A stretch of DNA of 64,000 nt from Marinitoga piezophila KA3 (GCF_000255135.1 NC_016751.1:248001-312000); one strand, 5' to 3'; counted from the stretch's first letter, positions 53,979 to 61,770 are shown. Made by a program: numbers and translations. Notes: generated by a model from the sequence alone, not told the origin.

Positions 53979-55448
53979 TTATTCAATCTGTTTAAAATTA
54001 ATTTCAATAAACTTATCTTTATAAACGATAATCCTTTCAATTAGCTGATTATAAATTTCTATTAATTTATCTTCATCATAATTTTCTAACGCTTGAATTT
54101 TTTCTCTCCATTTTTTCTTTAATCTTTCAGGTGTTTCCGTATCAAAATGCATATCTGCCATTTTAATTTGGTTTATGATATCATTTTTTTCTTTAGTTAG
54201 CAACTCATTTTCTTTTTTTATTTCATCATTAATTATTCCTGCTTTTATTGCATTTGTAATATTTATCAGTTGTTCTTCAATCTCTTCTAATCTTTTTCTT
54301 AAAGCTAAAACTTTTTCATTTTCAATATTCATTTTTAATTTTTTTACATAATTAAGTGTTTCAGCAAATTCTTCCCAAAATTCATCATCGTCAAAATCAA
54401 ATTCCAATAACCTATGCTTAACGTGTAAAAATACTTCACGTTCAATTTTGCTTTTGGCTATACCTATATATCCTCTTGTTTTTCCAGAATGCCAGGCGGA
54501 AGAAACATAAGATGGAGTTTTTCCTCCTGCTCCTACCATTCTGTCTCCGTTTTCAGTATATATTAACCCTTTTAAAAGATACTTATGTCTTGTTAATGCA
54601 TTAGTTAGTTTCCCATTTTTTCTATTTACTTCTTCAAAAACTTCTCTGCTGATAATAGGTTCAACAAAATTTTCTATAATTACTGCATCTTTCAATTCTG
54701 ATGATCTTTTCCTACTTCTCTTATTACCTTTTCCATAAATATATATCCCAGCGTATAATGGATTGTTGATCATATCTAAAATCGTTGATCCTCTCCATAG
54801 ATTTCCACGCGCATTTTTTATACCTCGTTCATTTAAACGCTTGGCGATTTCAGAATAACCAATATTTTTTAATCTTAATTCAAAAATTTCCCTTACAATC
54901 TTAGCCTGTTCTTCGTTTATTTTTAGCTTTCTTCTTTTCTTCCCTTCATCGTCAATAATTTGATAACTATCAAAACCAAAAGGTGGATTCCCACCCATCC
55001 AGTATTTTTTTGAGGCAATATCTTTCATTCTCATTTTTGTCCTTTGCGAAATCATTTCTCCTTCAAGTGTATAAGAAGCAAGAATTATAGTTCTTGTAAA
55101 ACGACCTTGAGGCGTTGAAACATCGAAAGGTTCTAAAGCAGCAATAACAAGAACATTGTAATTCTTTTCTAAATCCTGAATTATAACCTGTCCATCAATA
55201 CCAGCTCTGGAAAAACGATCGTACTTTTCAACAAGAATTACATCATATTTCCCTTTATATGCATTTTCTAAAAGAATGTCTAACTGTTCTCTTTTCATTT
55301 TCTTTCCAGAGTCTTTATCCGAAAAATAATCTACAATTTTAAATCCATATTGTTTTGCAAAATTTTCTATTGTTTTAAACTGCCCTTCAATTGATATTTT
55401 TGATTGATCTTTTGTCGAAACTCTTGCATAAGCTGCAGCCTTTTTCAT
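53979..55448 (-). CDS. Large serine recombinase (integrase)
   Basis: 489 residues. Resolvase domain with the catalytic Ser in YARVSTKDQ (Ser10) and the arginines of EKYDRFSRAG; recombinase domain GGNPPFGFDS and NERGIKNARGNLWRGSTILDMINNPLYAGIY; zinc-ribbon region GLIYTENGDRMVG, where the usual Cys pair is replaced, so a zinc site is doubtful; then a coiled coil. Such enzymes integrate phages by attP x attB recombination. A 55-residue ORF ends just upstream. Own promoter at 55710-55738. Confidence 0.9.
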   Translation of the reverse strand: MKKAAAYARVSTKDQSKISIEGQFKTIENFAKQYGFKIVDYFSDKDSGKKMKREQLDILLENAYKGKYDVILVEKYDRFSRAGIDGQVIIQDLEKNYNVLVIAALEPFDVSTPQGRFTRTIILASYTLEGEMISQRTKMRMKDIASKKYWMGGNPPFGFDSYQIIDDEGKKRRKLKINEEQAKIVREIFELRLKNIGYSEIAKRLNERGIKNARGNLWRGSTILDMINNPLYAGIYIYGKGNKRSRKRSSELKDAVIIENFVEPIISREVFEEVNRKNGKLTNALTRHKYLLKGLIYTENGDRMVGAGGKTPSYVSSAWHSGKTRGYIGIAKSKIEREVFLHVKHRLLEFDFDDDEFWEEFAETLNYVKKLKMNIENEKVLALRKRLEEIEEQLINITNAIKAGIINDEIKKENELLTKEKNDIINQIKMADMHFDTETPERLKKKWREKIQALENYDEDKLIEIYNQLIERIIVYKDKFIEINFKQIE

Positions 55449-55450
55449 AG

Positions 55451-55618
55451 TTATTCACTTCCCTCCTTGCTAACCTTTTGTAGTAAAAGCAAAAACTTAT
55501 AAAATGCGTAAAGTTCGTCTTGATTGAGTTTTCTTTCATCCCAAAACATAAATCCAAACTCTTTAAGTAAGTCTAAATCTTCTTCACTAACTAATACACG
55601 AACTATAATCATTTGCAT
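55451..55618 (-). CDS. Small ORF in front of the recombinase
   Basis: 55 residues beginning MQMIIVRVLVSEEDLDLLKE and ending FLLLLQKVSKEGSE. ATGs at 55618 and 55612; GAGGTG stands directly before the first and 6 nt before the second, so 55612 may be the true start. The recombinase ATG is 2 nt past its stop, and GGAGGGAAG inside it serves the recombinase. Possibly a recombination directionality factor or regulator, which is only a guess from position and size. Confidence 0.55.
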   Translation of the reverse strand: MQMIIVRVLVSEEDLDLLKEFGFMFWDERKLNQDELYAFYKFLLLLQKVSKEGSE

Positions 55619-55662
55619 CACCTCAAACACATTTTAATATTTTCTTACTGAAGTGATGCAAA
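55612..55662 (-). promoter_or_regulatory. Inverted repeat burying the small ORF start codon
   Basis: GTGATGCAAA (55653-55662 on the plus strand) and TTTGCATCAC (55612-55621) are perfect 10-bp complements, 31 nt apart. In the minus-strand RNA the second arm contains the start codon and half of the ribosome site of the small ORF, so folding would block translation. Confidence 0.5.
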
Positions 55663-55709
55663 ATAATTTAATTAATATGATTAAACTTTTAAGATTAATA
55701 TCAACATAT

Positions 55710-55738
55710 ATTATACTACATTTTTGTTATTTTGCAAA
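55710..55738 (-). promoter_or_regulatory. Promoter for small ORF and recombinase
   Basis: Minus strand TTTGCA (55738-55733), 17-nt spacer, TATAAT (55715-55710); preceded by the terminator of the upstream cassette. Confidence 0.55.
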
Positions 55739-55740
55739 AT

Positions 55741-55768
55741 AAAAAAATGCCGGAATTTTAGTCCGGCA
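55741..55768 (-). terminator. Terminator of the defence-like operon
   Basis: TGCCGGA/TCCGGCA stem (55768-55762, 55754-55748), 7-nt loop, then seven T on the minus strand (55747-55741), directly after the DUF4325 gene. Confidence 0.88.
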
Positions 55769-56140
55769 TTATATTCTATGATAATTACTTTTAAAATGAT
55801 TTAAAATATGAAGTGGAACTTTTTTATAAGCATATTTATCAGGCTTAAAAATAAAATCTCTAACTCTATCTATTTTTATTAATTTGCCTATTGATTTTAC
55901 TGAATTTTGTGCATTCTTAAATTTTATCCTTTTGAATACTATAGGGCCATACTCAGAAAAAAGCGTTCCTACGGCTTGATCTAAAAAACTGTGAGTAACA
56001 ACATTTATGTTATTAAAATCTATGTATATAATATCTTTTGTATTTTCAAGATATTTTTTTAAAATTATTCTTAACTTTTCTCCTTCATATCTTGTCCCTA
56101 AAATATCAGTGTTATACATTTCAAAAAGTTTTATGAGCAT
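55769..56140 (-). CDS. DUF4325 (STAS-like) protein
   Basis: 123 residues from the ATG at 56140 with GGGGGCGATT upstream. The segment DIIYIDFNNINVVTHSFLDQAVGTLF followed by IKFKNAQNSVKSIGKLI is the DUF4325 pattern, an alpha/beta STAS-like fold (compare LDFEGVxxITxSFxDE). Such proteins are usually found beside a histidine-kinase-like ATPase, and the next gene upstream is one, 17 nt away. By analogy with anti-sigma antagonists it could form a regulatory switch, but there is no direct evidence. Last gene of the operon. Confidence 0.7.
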   Translation of the reverse strand: MLIKLFEMYNTDILGTRYEGEKLRIILKKYLENTKDIIYIDFNNINVVTHSFLDQAVGTLFSEYGPIVFKRIKFKNAQNSVKSIGKLIKIDRVRDFIFKPDKYAYKKVPLHILNHFKSNYHRI

Positions 56141-56156
56141 ATAATCGCCCCCTTGT

Positions 56157-57122
56157 TTACCATTCTTCGTCGAAATCTTCATCTAGTATTATATCACTAT
56201 TTACATTTTTATTCAAGTATTCTGATGTTTCATTTAAAAGCATTTCATGTAAAATGTCATAATCAAAAATATTTTCATTATTAATAGACAATGCAAAAAG
56301 CGTCCCATCTATTATATTATATTTAAATTCTTTTTTTATAGTTTCTTTTCCTCTTTTTATAAAATACAACCCTTTTTTTGAAATTACTAACAAATTCCAC
56401 TTATTCATTTGAACATATCTTTTTATATAATATAATCCAGCACCCCGATGATCACTCCCAAAATATATTCCACTATTTTTTTTGCTAGAAACACCAAAAT
56501 CCAAAGATTTTTCTATTAGTAAGTGATCCATACTTATATTTTGGAAAAAAGGCTTTAAAGTTGCAGGTATTCCGACTCCAAGATCACCAACACTAAAAAT
56601 TATTTTTTCAGTAGAACTGGAATGATATTTTTGAGACATTAATAAAGCTCCGATCGAACTTTCGGCATGAGAGAATATATTATCCAGCAATTCTCTGATT
56701 TGATATCCTAAAAATCTTGCTAAATCTTCATCTTTTATTACTTTTTGAAAATGCTTTTCAACATCTGGTATTTCTTCTATTGAATATATTTCTTTCATTT
56801 CAAGGAAGCGATTATTCGAATCATGCTTAACATGTGGATATTCTAAATAATCAATTCCTAACTTATCAAAAAAATTCATTCTATTTAAGTAATCAAACAC
56901 ATCTGAATTTAGTTCTAAAATATTAACATTAATTTTAATTCCTTTGTTTTCTAAATTTTTTATCAAAAGAACCAAAAAATTTGCTCCAAAAGGATCTACA
57001 AAACTAACTTTTGAAAAATCGAATAAAATTTCATTTCCATTATTAAAAGATTGCTGAGTTAAATTAATTAAGGTTAAAACATTATCTAAAGTAACTTTGT
57101 TTGGTAGTTCAATAACTTCCAT
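56157..57122 (-). CDS. STAS domain plus HATPase (GHKL) protein
   Basis: 321 residues from the ATG at 57122, with AGGAGGGA at an ideal distance; a frame extension to 57161 lies over that site. Residues 1-95 form a STAS-like domain (EILFDFSKVSFVDPFGANFLVLL). The rest is a GHKL ATPase: N-box RELLDNIFSHAESS, G1 VGDLGVGIP, G2 DHRGAGLYYIKRY. No DHp or phospho-acceptor His, so not a normal sensor kinase. The acidic C-terminus ends LDEDFDEEW. With the downstream DUF4325 protein it makes a two-gene module of unknown role. Confidence 0.75.
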   Translation of the reverse strand: MEVIELPNKVTLDNVLTLINLTQQSFNNGNEILFDFSKVSFVDPFGANFLVLLIKNLENKGIKINVNILELNSDVFDYLNRMNFFDKLGIDYLEYPHVKHDSNNRFLEMKEIYSIEEIPDVEKHFQKVIKDEDLARFLGYQIRELLDNIFSHAESSIGALLMSQKYHSSSTEKIIFSVGDLGVGIPATLKPFFQNISMDHLLIEKSLDFGVSSKKNSGIYFGSDHRGAGLYYIKRYVQMNKWNLLVISKKGLYFIKRGKETIKKEFKYNIIDGTLFALSINNENIFDYDILHEMLLNETSEYLNKNVNSDIILDEDFDEEW

Positions 57123-57173
57123 GGTATCCCTCCTAAATCTTATTTTTATTTTAGCCTCCAAGAGGTTATCCCC

Positions 57174-58973
57174 TCAATTCCTCTCGTACTCCTCGAGTTT
57201 AACAGGAACAAAATGTCCAAATCTATCTTTTGTATATGTTCCTTTCTTTAAGCCTTCTTCAATAGCTAATGTTTCTCTATATTCTGCTGCTTCAGCCTGG
57301 ATTGTCCATTTTGCTTCAATTCCTTCTTTTTCAAGAAATTCCTTGATTTCAGCTATAGTTACTTTGAAAAATTCCTTTCTTAAATTTACTTTGTTCATCC
57401 TTTTTTCTTCAAAGAATTTATGTAATCTGTTTTCCAACTCCGGAGCATTTTCACTATAAATTAAAGCATGAACATCAAATGGAAATGGAACACTTGCATC
57501 TCCTAATTCTCTAACTCTATCAAGCGGTTCTAATCTTCTTGTCATACCAATTTTATAAACATTTTCACCAAAAGAACCTATATTTGAAATTATATAAACA
57601 TGACCAGCTTTTGTTTGCTGTGCCATAGATATAGCTCTTTGATTTCGTGCTTCGGCTTCTTCGAGTTTTTGTTTCAATTTTTCTAATTGAGCTTCGTATT
57701 TTGCTTTTTGCTGTTCAGTAGCTACTGCAAGTTCGGCTCTAACCTTTTCCATAGCTTTTTGCAACATTTCTTCTTCTTTTTGAGCTTCTTTTAATGCTTT
57801 TTCGATTTCTCTTCTTGCTTTTTCTTCTTCTCTCATTTGTTCTCTGATTCTTCTTTGTTCTTCCATATCTTTAAGTTTTAATTCTTTTAAAAATGTTGCG
57901 TATTTCAATTCATCTAATTTCAATTGCAAATATTCATTTGTAACTCGCGCATTTTGAAATGGCTTCCCTAACTTATTAACAAGATGGAATGCATCTATAA
58001 TTTTTTGCCTTAAAATACCATAATTATCATGTTTTACTTTTGCCATAATAGTAGCAACTTTTCCATTAAATGCGTCTATAACAAAATCTTTAGCGTTATC
58101 TGCTCTATAATGATCTGCATAATCACATTTTGCGGCTGTTCTATCTTTAATCATTTTTCTCATGGTTTTTCTAATTTCTTTAATCTTTTGAGATGCTTCG
58201 CTATATCCATATTCTTCAATTAACTCGTCTAAAACAGTATAAGTTGGTATAATATATTCATTCCCATAACCATTTATGGTGTTTCTCAAAGCTTTTTCAA
58301 TTTTTCTTAATTCTTCAATTTTCTTTTCAAGTTGTTCCTTTTCCTTTGCATTTTCATAAGCATCACCAAGAATTTCTTTAGCTTTCTTTTCTGCTTCAGC
58401 TATAATATATTGCGCTTTTTGTTGTGCTTTGGCAAGAACAATATCAACATTTGAATTAGGCTCTTCCTTATATTTTTTATCCTCTTCTTTAGAGTTTATC
58501 TTCCCTTCATAAGATATATCTTCATTTTTATCTTGATTATTTTTTTTACCCATTAATTCTTTTAAATGAAATTCTAAATCTTCTATCTCTTTTTCTATAT
58601 TATGAATTTTTTCGTAAATATTTTTAGCTTCATTTTTTAACTTTTCAGCTTTAGCCATTTTCTTTTTATAAGTCCATTCTTTACCTGTCAAATTCCTTTC
58701 TATTTCAGCAGCTTTATTAATTAAAGAATCAGCTTCTTTTTTTAATGCTTTTATAAGTTTATTCTTTTTATTGATATCTTTTTTAATAATCTCCATACGC
58801 ATTGCTTTTGAAAAGAGAATTATAAATTCTAATAAAAAAAGAAAACCTAATATATAAAATAGTAGGTTATTAACATTCATCCCATTAAAAGTAATATCTT
58901 TAGCTATTCCGCTAATTAATATACCTAAAATACTTCCAGAAATAAGAGTCAAAAAGGTCATGAGTTTAATCAT
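57174..58973 (-). CDS. Membrane-anchored DUF4041/GIY-YIG nuclease (SNIPE-like)
   Basis: 599 residues. Two N-terminal membrane helices (about 4-25 and 36-56), a long charged coiled coil (60-240), a DUF4041 region (about 245-350, with TAAKCDYADHYRADNAKDFVIDAFNG), a second coiled coil (385-450) and a C-terminal T5orf172-type GIY-YIG nuclease: GHVYIISN, YKIGMTRRLEPLDRVRELG and the catalytic Glu region ELENRLHKFFEEKRMNK. The same order (membrane anchor, DUF4041, GIY-YIG) is that of SNIPE, a recently described nuclease that cuts phage DNA as it enters at the membrane. Starts 51 nt upstream of the STAS/HATPase gene. Confidence 0.82.
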   Translation of the reverse strand: MIKLMTFLTLISGSILGILISGIAKDITFNGMNVNNLLFYILGFLFLLEFIILFSKAMRMEIIKKDINKKNKLIKALKKEADSLINKAAEIERNLTGKEWTYKKKMAKAEKLKNEAKNIYEKIHNIEKEIEDLEFHLKELMGKKNNQDKNEDISYEGKINSKEEDKKYKEEPNSNVDIVLAKAQQKAQYIIAEAEKKAKEILGDAYENAKEKEQLEKKIEELRKIEKALRNTINGYGNEYIIPTYTVLDELIEEYGYSEASQKIKEIRKTMRKMIKDRTAAKCDYADHYRADNAKDFVIDAFNGKVATIMAKVKHDNYGILRQKIIDAFHLVNKLGKPFQNARVTNEYLQLKLDELKYATFLKELKLKDMEEQRRIREQMREEEKARREIEKALKEAQKEEEMLQKAMEKVRAELAVATEQQKAKYEAQLEKLKQKLEEAEARNQRAISMAQQTKAGHVYIISNIGSFGENVYKIGMTRRLEPLDRVRELGDASVPFPFDVHALIYSENAPELENRLHKFFEEKRMNKVNLRKEFFKVTIAEIKEFLEKEGIEAKWTIQAEAAEYRETLAIEEGLKKGTYTKDRFGHFVPVKLEEYERN

Positions 58974-59011
58974 AATATCCCTCCAATTCGCCGTTAAAAT
59001 TTTAGTATTAT

Positions 59012-59107
59012 TTACAATTTAACTAATCCGAAAGCTAAATCAAAGATAAAAACTAAAATAAAGCAAATACATAATACAACAATTATTTTCTTATCATAAT
59101 TTTCTAT
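59012..59107 (-). CDS. Possible 31-residue membrane peptide
   Basis: Open frame with no ATG: from an ATA at 59107, 4 nt after GAGGAAAG... it reads ENYDKKIIVVLCICFILVF then IFDLAFGLVKL and a TAA. One membrane helix. It fills the gap between the methyltransferase and the SNIPE-like gene on the same strand. The ribosome site overlaps the methyltransferase stop. Start codon is non-standard, so existence is uncertain. Confidence 0.3.
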   Translation of the reverse strand: MENYDKKIIVVLCICFILVFIFDLAFGLVKL

Positions 59108-59116
59108 CTTTCCTCA

Positions 59117-60673
59117 CTAAAATAATTTTATTTTCTTTACTGGTTCTTTTCTTCTTGGAGCTTTTCTAGAATATTTTCTTTGTAAAGGAATATATAATTT
59201 TTGCCCATTTAATAACTGCTCTATAGTAATTATTCTAACTTTTGGTATTGAATCTTCAGAATATTTTGGCTTATATTTTCCAGCACTTATAGCTTCTTTT
59301 AACATTGGTCGAGTTGGTTTTTGTAGAGTTATAAAAATCCCAAAAGGGGCTTTTTCTCTTTCAATTGTTCCAACAAAATCTCTAATATCTTTGACGGAGA
59401 CTTTACCACTTTTTACTTGAACCAATGCTTTTTTAACTTCTTCTATTTCATCAAAATATATTATTCCATCGATTCCATCATCAGCTCCTTTTTTTTCCAA
59501 TGGTTTAGCTCCAACCAACCCACAAGCCCAAATTTGGAATTCCATTCTATCATTTAAAGCTAATTCTTTAGCTGCTTCAACTGTTAAAGGTTCTCCGTGA
59601 ACTTCAAATGTATCTTTTATATCAATACCATATCTATCAGACAACCTATGCTTTATTAAAGTAATAGCTAAATGAGTAATATCTATTCCAATCCATTTTC
59701 TATTTAAGTTTTGCGCAGCATCAATTGTAGTTCCACAACCACAAAATGGATCAAAAACAATATTTCCCTCAGTAGATGATACAGAAAGAATTTTTTTTAA
59801 TAACTCAAGAGGTTTTTGTGTAGGATAGCCTAATCTTTCCTTAGCTGATTGATTTAATTGTTCTATATACCAATAGTCAGGTTCAGTTAATCCTTTTCTT
59901 TCATCTAGGTAAACTCGAACAGTTAATTCAGGATGTTCTTTTTCCCAAATAGGATCAACATCTTTTGCACTTTTTATAGGGGAACCTACAATTCCTCTTC
60001 CACAAAGTCGGTATTTTCTTCCAGTTTCGTCAATTAATTTATATTTTTTTATTGTTTCTTCAGATAAAGGTTCTAAAACCTTTGTATAATCAAAATAATA
60101 TTTATTAGTTTTAGTATAAAATAAGATAATATCATGTTTTCTGTTAAATCTTTTCTTTGAATTTGGTCTTGATTTATAACACCATACAATTTCATTTTTA
60201 AAATTCTTTACTCCAAATATTTGATCCATAATTACTTTAATATAATGACTCATTGTTGGATCACAATGCAAATAAATTGAAGCAGTTGGTTTCATTATTC
60301 TATATATTTCTAATAATCTAATAGTAAGCATAACTAAGTATGCAGTAGCATCATTTCTTCCTAACGCTTTGACAAAACCATTAATTAAATCTATTAGTTT
60401 TGGTGTTGAATTTGGATGTTCTCGAATAGCTATTAGCGTTTCTTCAGAATCAGGCCCCCAATGCCACGTATCATCAAAAGCTTTTATTTGAGCAGGCGAA
60501 TCATTTTTATCCATTTCCTTAAAAATAACATTATAACTTCTTTTCGAATTAAAAGGTGGATCTAAATATACCAAATCAACAAATTCATCTGGTATATATT
60601 TTTTCATAACTTCTAAATTATCCCCAAAAAAAAGTTTATTTTTCCAATTCTCTAGCTTCCAATTGATGCTCAT
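59117..60673 (-). CDS. DNA methyltransferase fused to a PD-(D/E)xK endonuclease domain
   Basis: 518 residues. Beta-class N6A/N4C methyltransferase: motif IV DLVYLDPPFNSKRSYN near residue 35 comes before the target-recognition part, and motif I FDPFCGCGTT near 320 after it. From about 400 a restriction-type domain follows: GADDGIDGIIYF, then the ALVQVKSGKV motif (Asp...Gln-x-Lys of Mrr-like nucleases) and FGIFITL. A basic tail ends it. Methylase and cutter in one chain without a separate specificity gene is unusual; a type IIG-like or Mrr-type enzyme is possible. First gene of the operon behind a 28-bp palindrome. Confidence 0.85.
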   Translation of the reverse strand: MSINWKLENWKNKLFFGDNLEVMKKYIPDEFVDLVYLDPPFNSKRSYNVIFKEMDKNDSPAQIKAFDDTWHWGPDSEETLIAIREHPNSTPKLIDLINGFVKALGRNDATAYLVMLTIRLLEIYRIMKPTASIYLHCDPTMSHYIKVIMDQIFGVKNFKNEIVWCYKSRPNSKKRFNRKHDIILFYTKTNKYYFDYTKVLEPLSEETIKKYKLIDETGRKYRLCGRGIVGSPIKSAKDVDPIWEKEHPELTVRVYLDERKGLTEPDYWYIEQLNQSAKERLGYPTQKPLELLKKILSVSSTEGNIVFDPFCGCGTTIDAAQNLNRKWIGIDITHLAITLIKHRLSDRYGIDIKDTFEVHGEPLTVEAAKELALNDRMEFQIWACGLVGAKPLEKKGADDGIDGIIYFDEIEEVKKALVQVKSGKVSVKDIRDFVGTIEREKAPFGIFITLQKPTRPMLKEAISAGKYKPKYSEDSIPKVRIITIEQLLNGQKLYIPLQRKYSRKAPRRKEPVKKIKLF

Positions 60674-60695
60674 ATTATCCCCCCATTTTTATTTG

Positions 60696-60723
60696 AATTA
60701 ATATATCACCTGATATATTAATT
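60696..60723 (-). promoter_or_regulatory. 28-bp palindromic operator at the methyltransferase promoter
   Basis: AATTAATATATCA and TGATATATTAATT are perfect 13-bp inverted arms separated by CC. It ends 22 nt before the methyltransferase start codon and includes -10-like TGATATATT on the minus strand. The ATATCA/TGATAT core is shared with the CI/Cro operators at 61413-61490, so the same repressor may act here. Confidence 0.65.
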
Positions 60724-60751
60724 AAAAAAGCGAGACCCTCGAGGTCTCGCT
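60724..60751 (-). terminator. Terminator of the CI-like repressor gene
   Basis: GCGAGACC/GGTCTCGC stem with a 5-nt loop; on the minus strand it is followed by TTTTTTAATT. Starts at the repressor stop codon. Confidence 0.88.
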
Positions 60752-61372
60752 TTATTCCCATCTTTCATATTTCCCTACTACTTTACCAACAATAATTATG
60801 TCGTCCCAATTTCTTTTTGGGATTACTATTGGCGGATGATTTTCATTTAAACTAATTAATGTTATAGCATTTTCAGATTGATAATATTTTTTTACTACGC
60901 CTTCATTTCCATTAATAATAATCACTCCGATTTCGCCATTTTCAAGAATAGGTTGTTTTAAAACTACGGCAATATCACCGTCTTTAAGACGAGGTTCCAT
61001 GGAGTCTCCTTTGATTATTAAACCAAAATCTCCTCGCATTCCTTCAGGGATAACGATAAAATCGAGTAATTCTTCATATGCAACTTCACCATGCTGACTA
61101 TTTGCTGCAACATATCCATATACAGGAATTTGCTTTAAACTGAGTTTGTTGTCTTCGATATTTTTAATTTTATTATCTATTCCCAAAAGAAAGTCTACTG
61201 AGACATCTAATAATTTTGCTAATTCTGAAGCAATTTTAATATCAGGAATTGATTTTCCTCTTTCCCACATAGCAACAGTGGACTGACCTACATGAAGTAA
61301 ATCAGCCAAATCTTTTTGTCTTAAATTTTTATTTAATCTTGCACGTTTCAACCTTTCAGCAAATTTTTCCAC
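60752..61372 (-). CDS. CI/LexA-like repressor (XRE HTH plus S24 peptidase)
   Basis: 206 residues. HTH (FAERLKRARLNKNLRQKDLADLLHVGQSTVAMWERGKSIPDIK), linker, then the S24 fold with Ser in GDSMEPRLKDGD and Lys in EGVVKKYY, the self-cleavage dyad. The expected Ala-Gly or Cys-Gly cleavage site reads GYVAANSQHG, with Ala-Ala in place of Ala-Gly, so autocleavage may be weak or absent. It should keep the element silent and respond to DNA damage. Divergent from the Cro-like gene. Confidence 0.88.
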   Translation of the reverse strand: MEKFAERLKRARLNKNLRQKDLADLLHVGQSTVAMWERGKSIPDIKIASELAKLLDVSVDFLLGIDNKIKNIEDNKLSLKQIPVYGYVAANSQHGEVAYEELLDFIVIPEGMRGDFGLIIKGDSMEPRLKDGDIAVVLKQPILENGEIGVIIINGNEGVVKKYYQSENAITLISLNENHPPIVIPKRNWDDIIIVGKVVGKYERWE

Positions 61373-61412
61373 AATTTCACCTCAAAAATAATTATACACT
61401 AAAATCAATAAT

Positions 61413-61439
61413 ATTGATATTTATATTTTGAATATCAAT
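61413..61439. promoter_or_regulatory. Operator-like inverted repeat on the repressor side
   Basis: ATTGATATT (61413-61421) and AATATCAAT (61431-61439) are perfect 9-bp inverted arms, in the divergent control region and sharing the ATTGATAT element of the operator at 61474-61490. The minus-strand -10 for the repressor is probably TATAAT at 61394-61389. Confidence 0.55.
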
Positions 61440-61467
61440 TTTTAATATAAATTTCATATTTTTGTAA

Positions 61468-61496
61468 TTGACATATCAATTCAATTGATATATAAT
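61468..61496 (+). promoter_or_regulatory. Early promoter with the operator filling its spacer
   Basis: TTGACA (61468-61473), TATAAT (61491-61496), and between them exactly 17 nt that form the perfect palindrome TATCAATTCAATTGATA. Repressor bound there would block polymerase. Drives the Cro-like gene and the following early genes. Confidence 0.85.
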
Positions 61497-61556
61497 ATCA
61501 ATGTAAATGATTTTTAGAAGAAAAAAATTGATTCAAATGATATAGGAGGTGAGTAA

Positions 61557-61766
61557 ATGAAAAAATTAAAGATTTATCGTTTAAAAAAAGGTTTAACTCA
61601 AAAAGAACTAGCAAAGCTTTTAAATGTACAACAAAACACTGTAGCCATGTGGGAAACAGGAAAAAGCAAACCCCCACTCGACAAAGCAATAAAAATAGCA
61701 AGGATATTAGGAACAACAGTGGAAGAACTCTTCGATTTTAAAGATACACCATTAGCAGGGAGGTGA
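61557..61766 (+). CDS. Cro-like XRE regulator
   Basis: 69 residues, one HTH_3 domain: KIYRLKKGLTQKELAKLLNVQQNTVAMWETGKSKPPLDKAIKIARILGTTVEELF. Very similar in helix 3 to the CI-like protein (STVAMWERGKS versus NTVAMWETGKS), so the two should bind the same operators. AGGAGGTGAGTAA precedes the ATG. First gene of the rightward early unit. Confidence 0.85.
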   Translation: MKKLKIYRLKKGLTQKELAKLLNVQQNTVAMWETGKSKPPLDKAIKIARILGTTVEELFDFKDTPLAGR

Positions 61767-61770
61767 TGCA

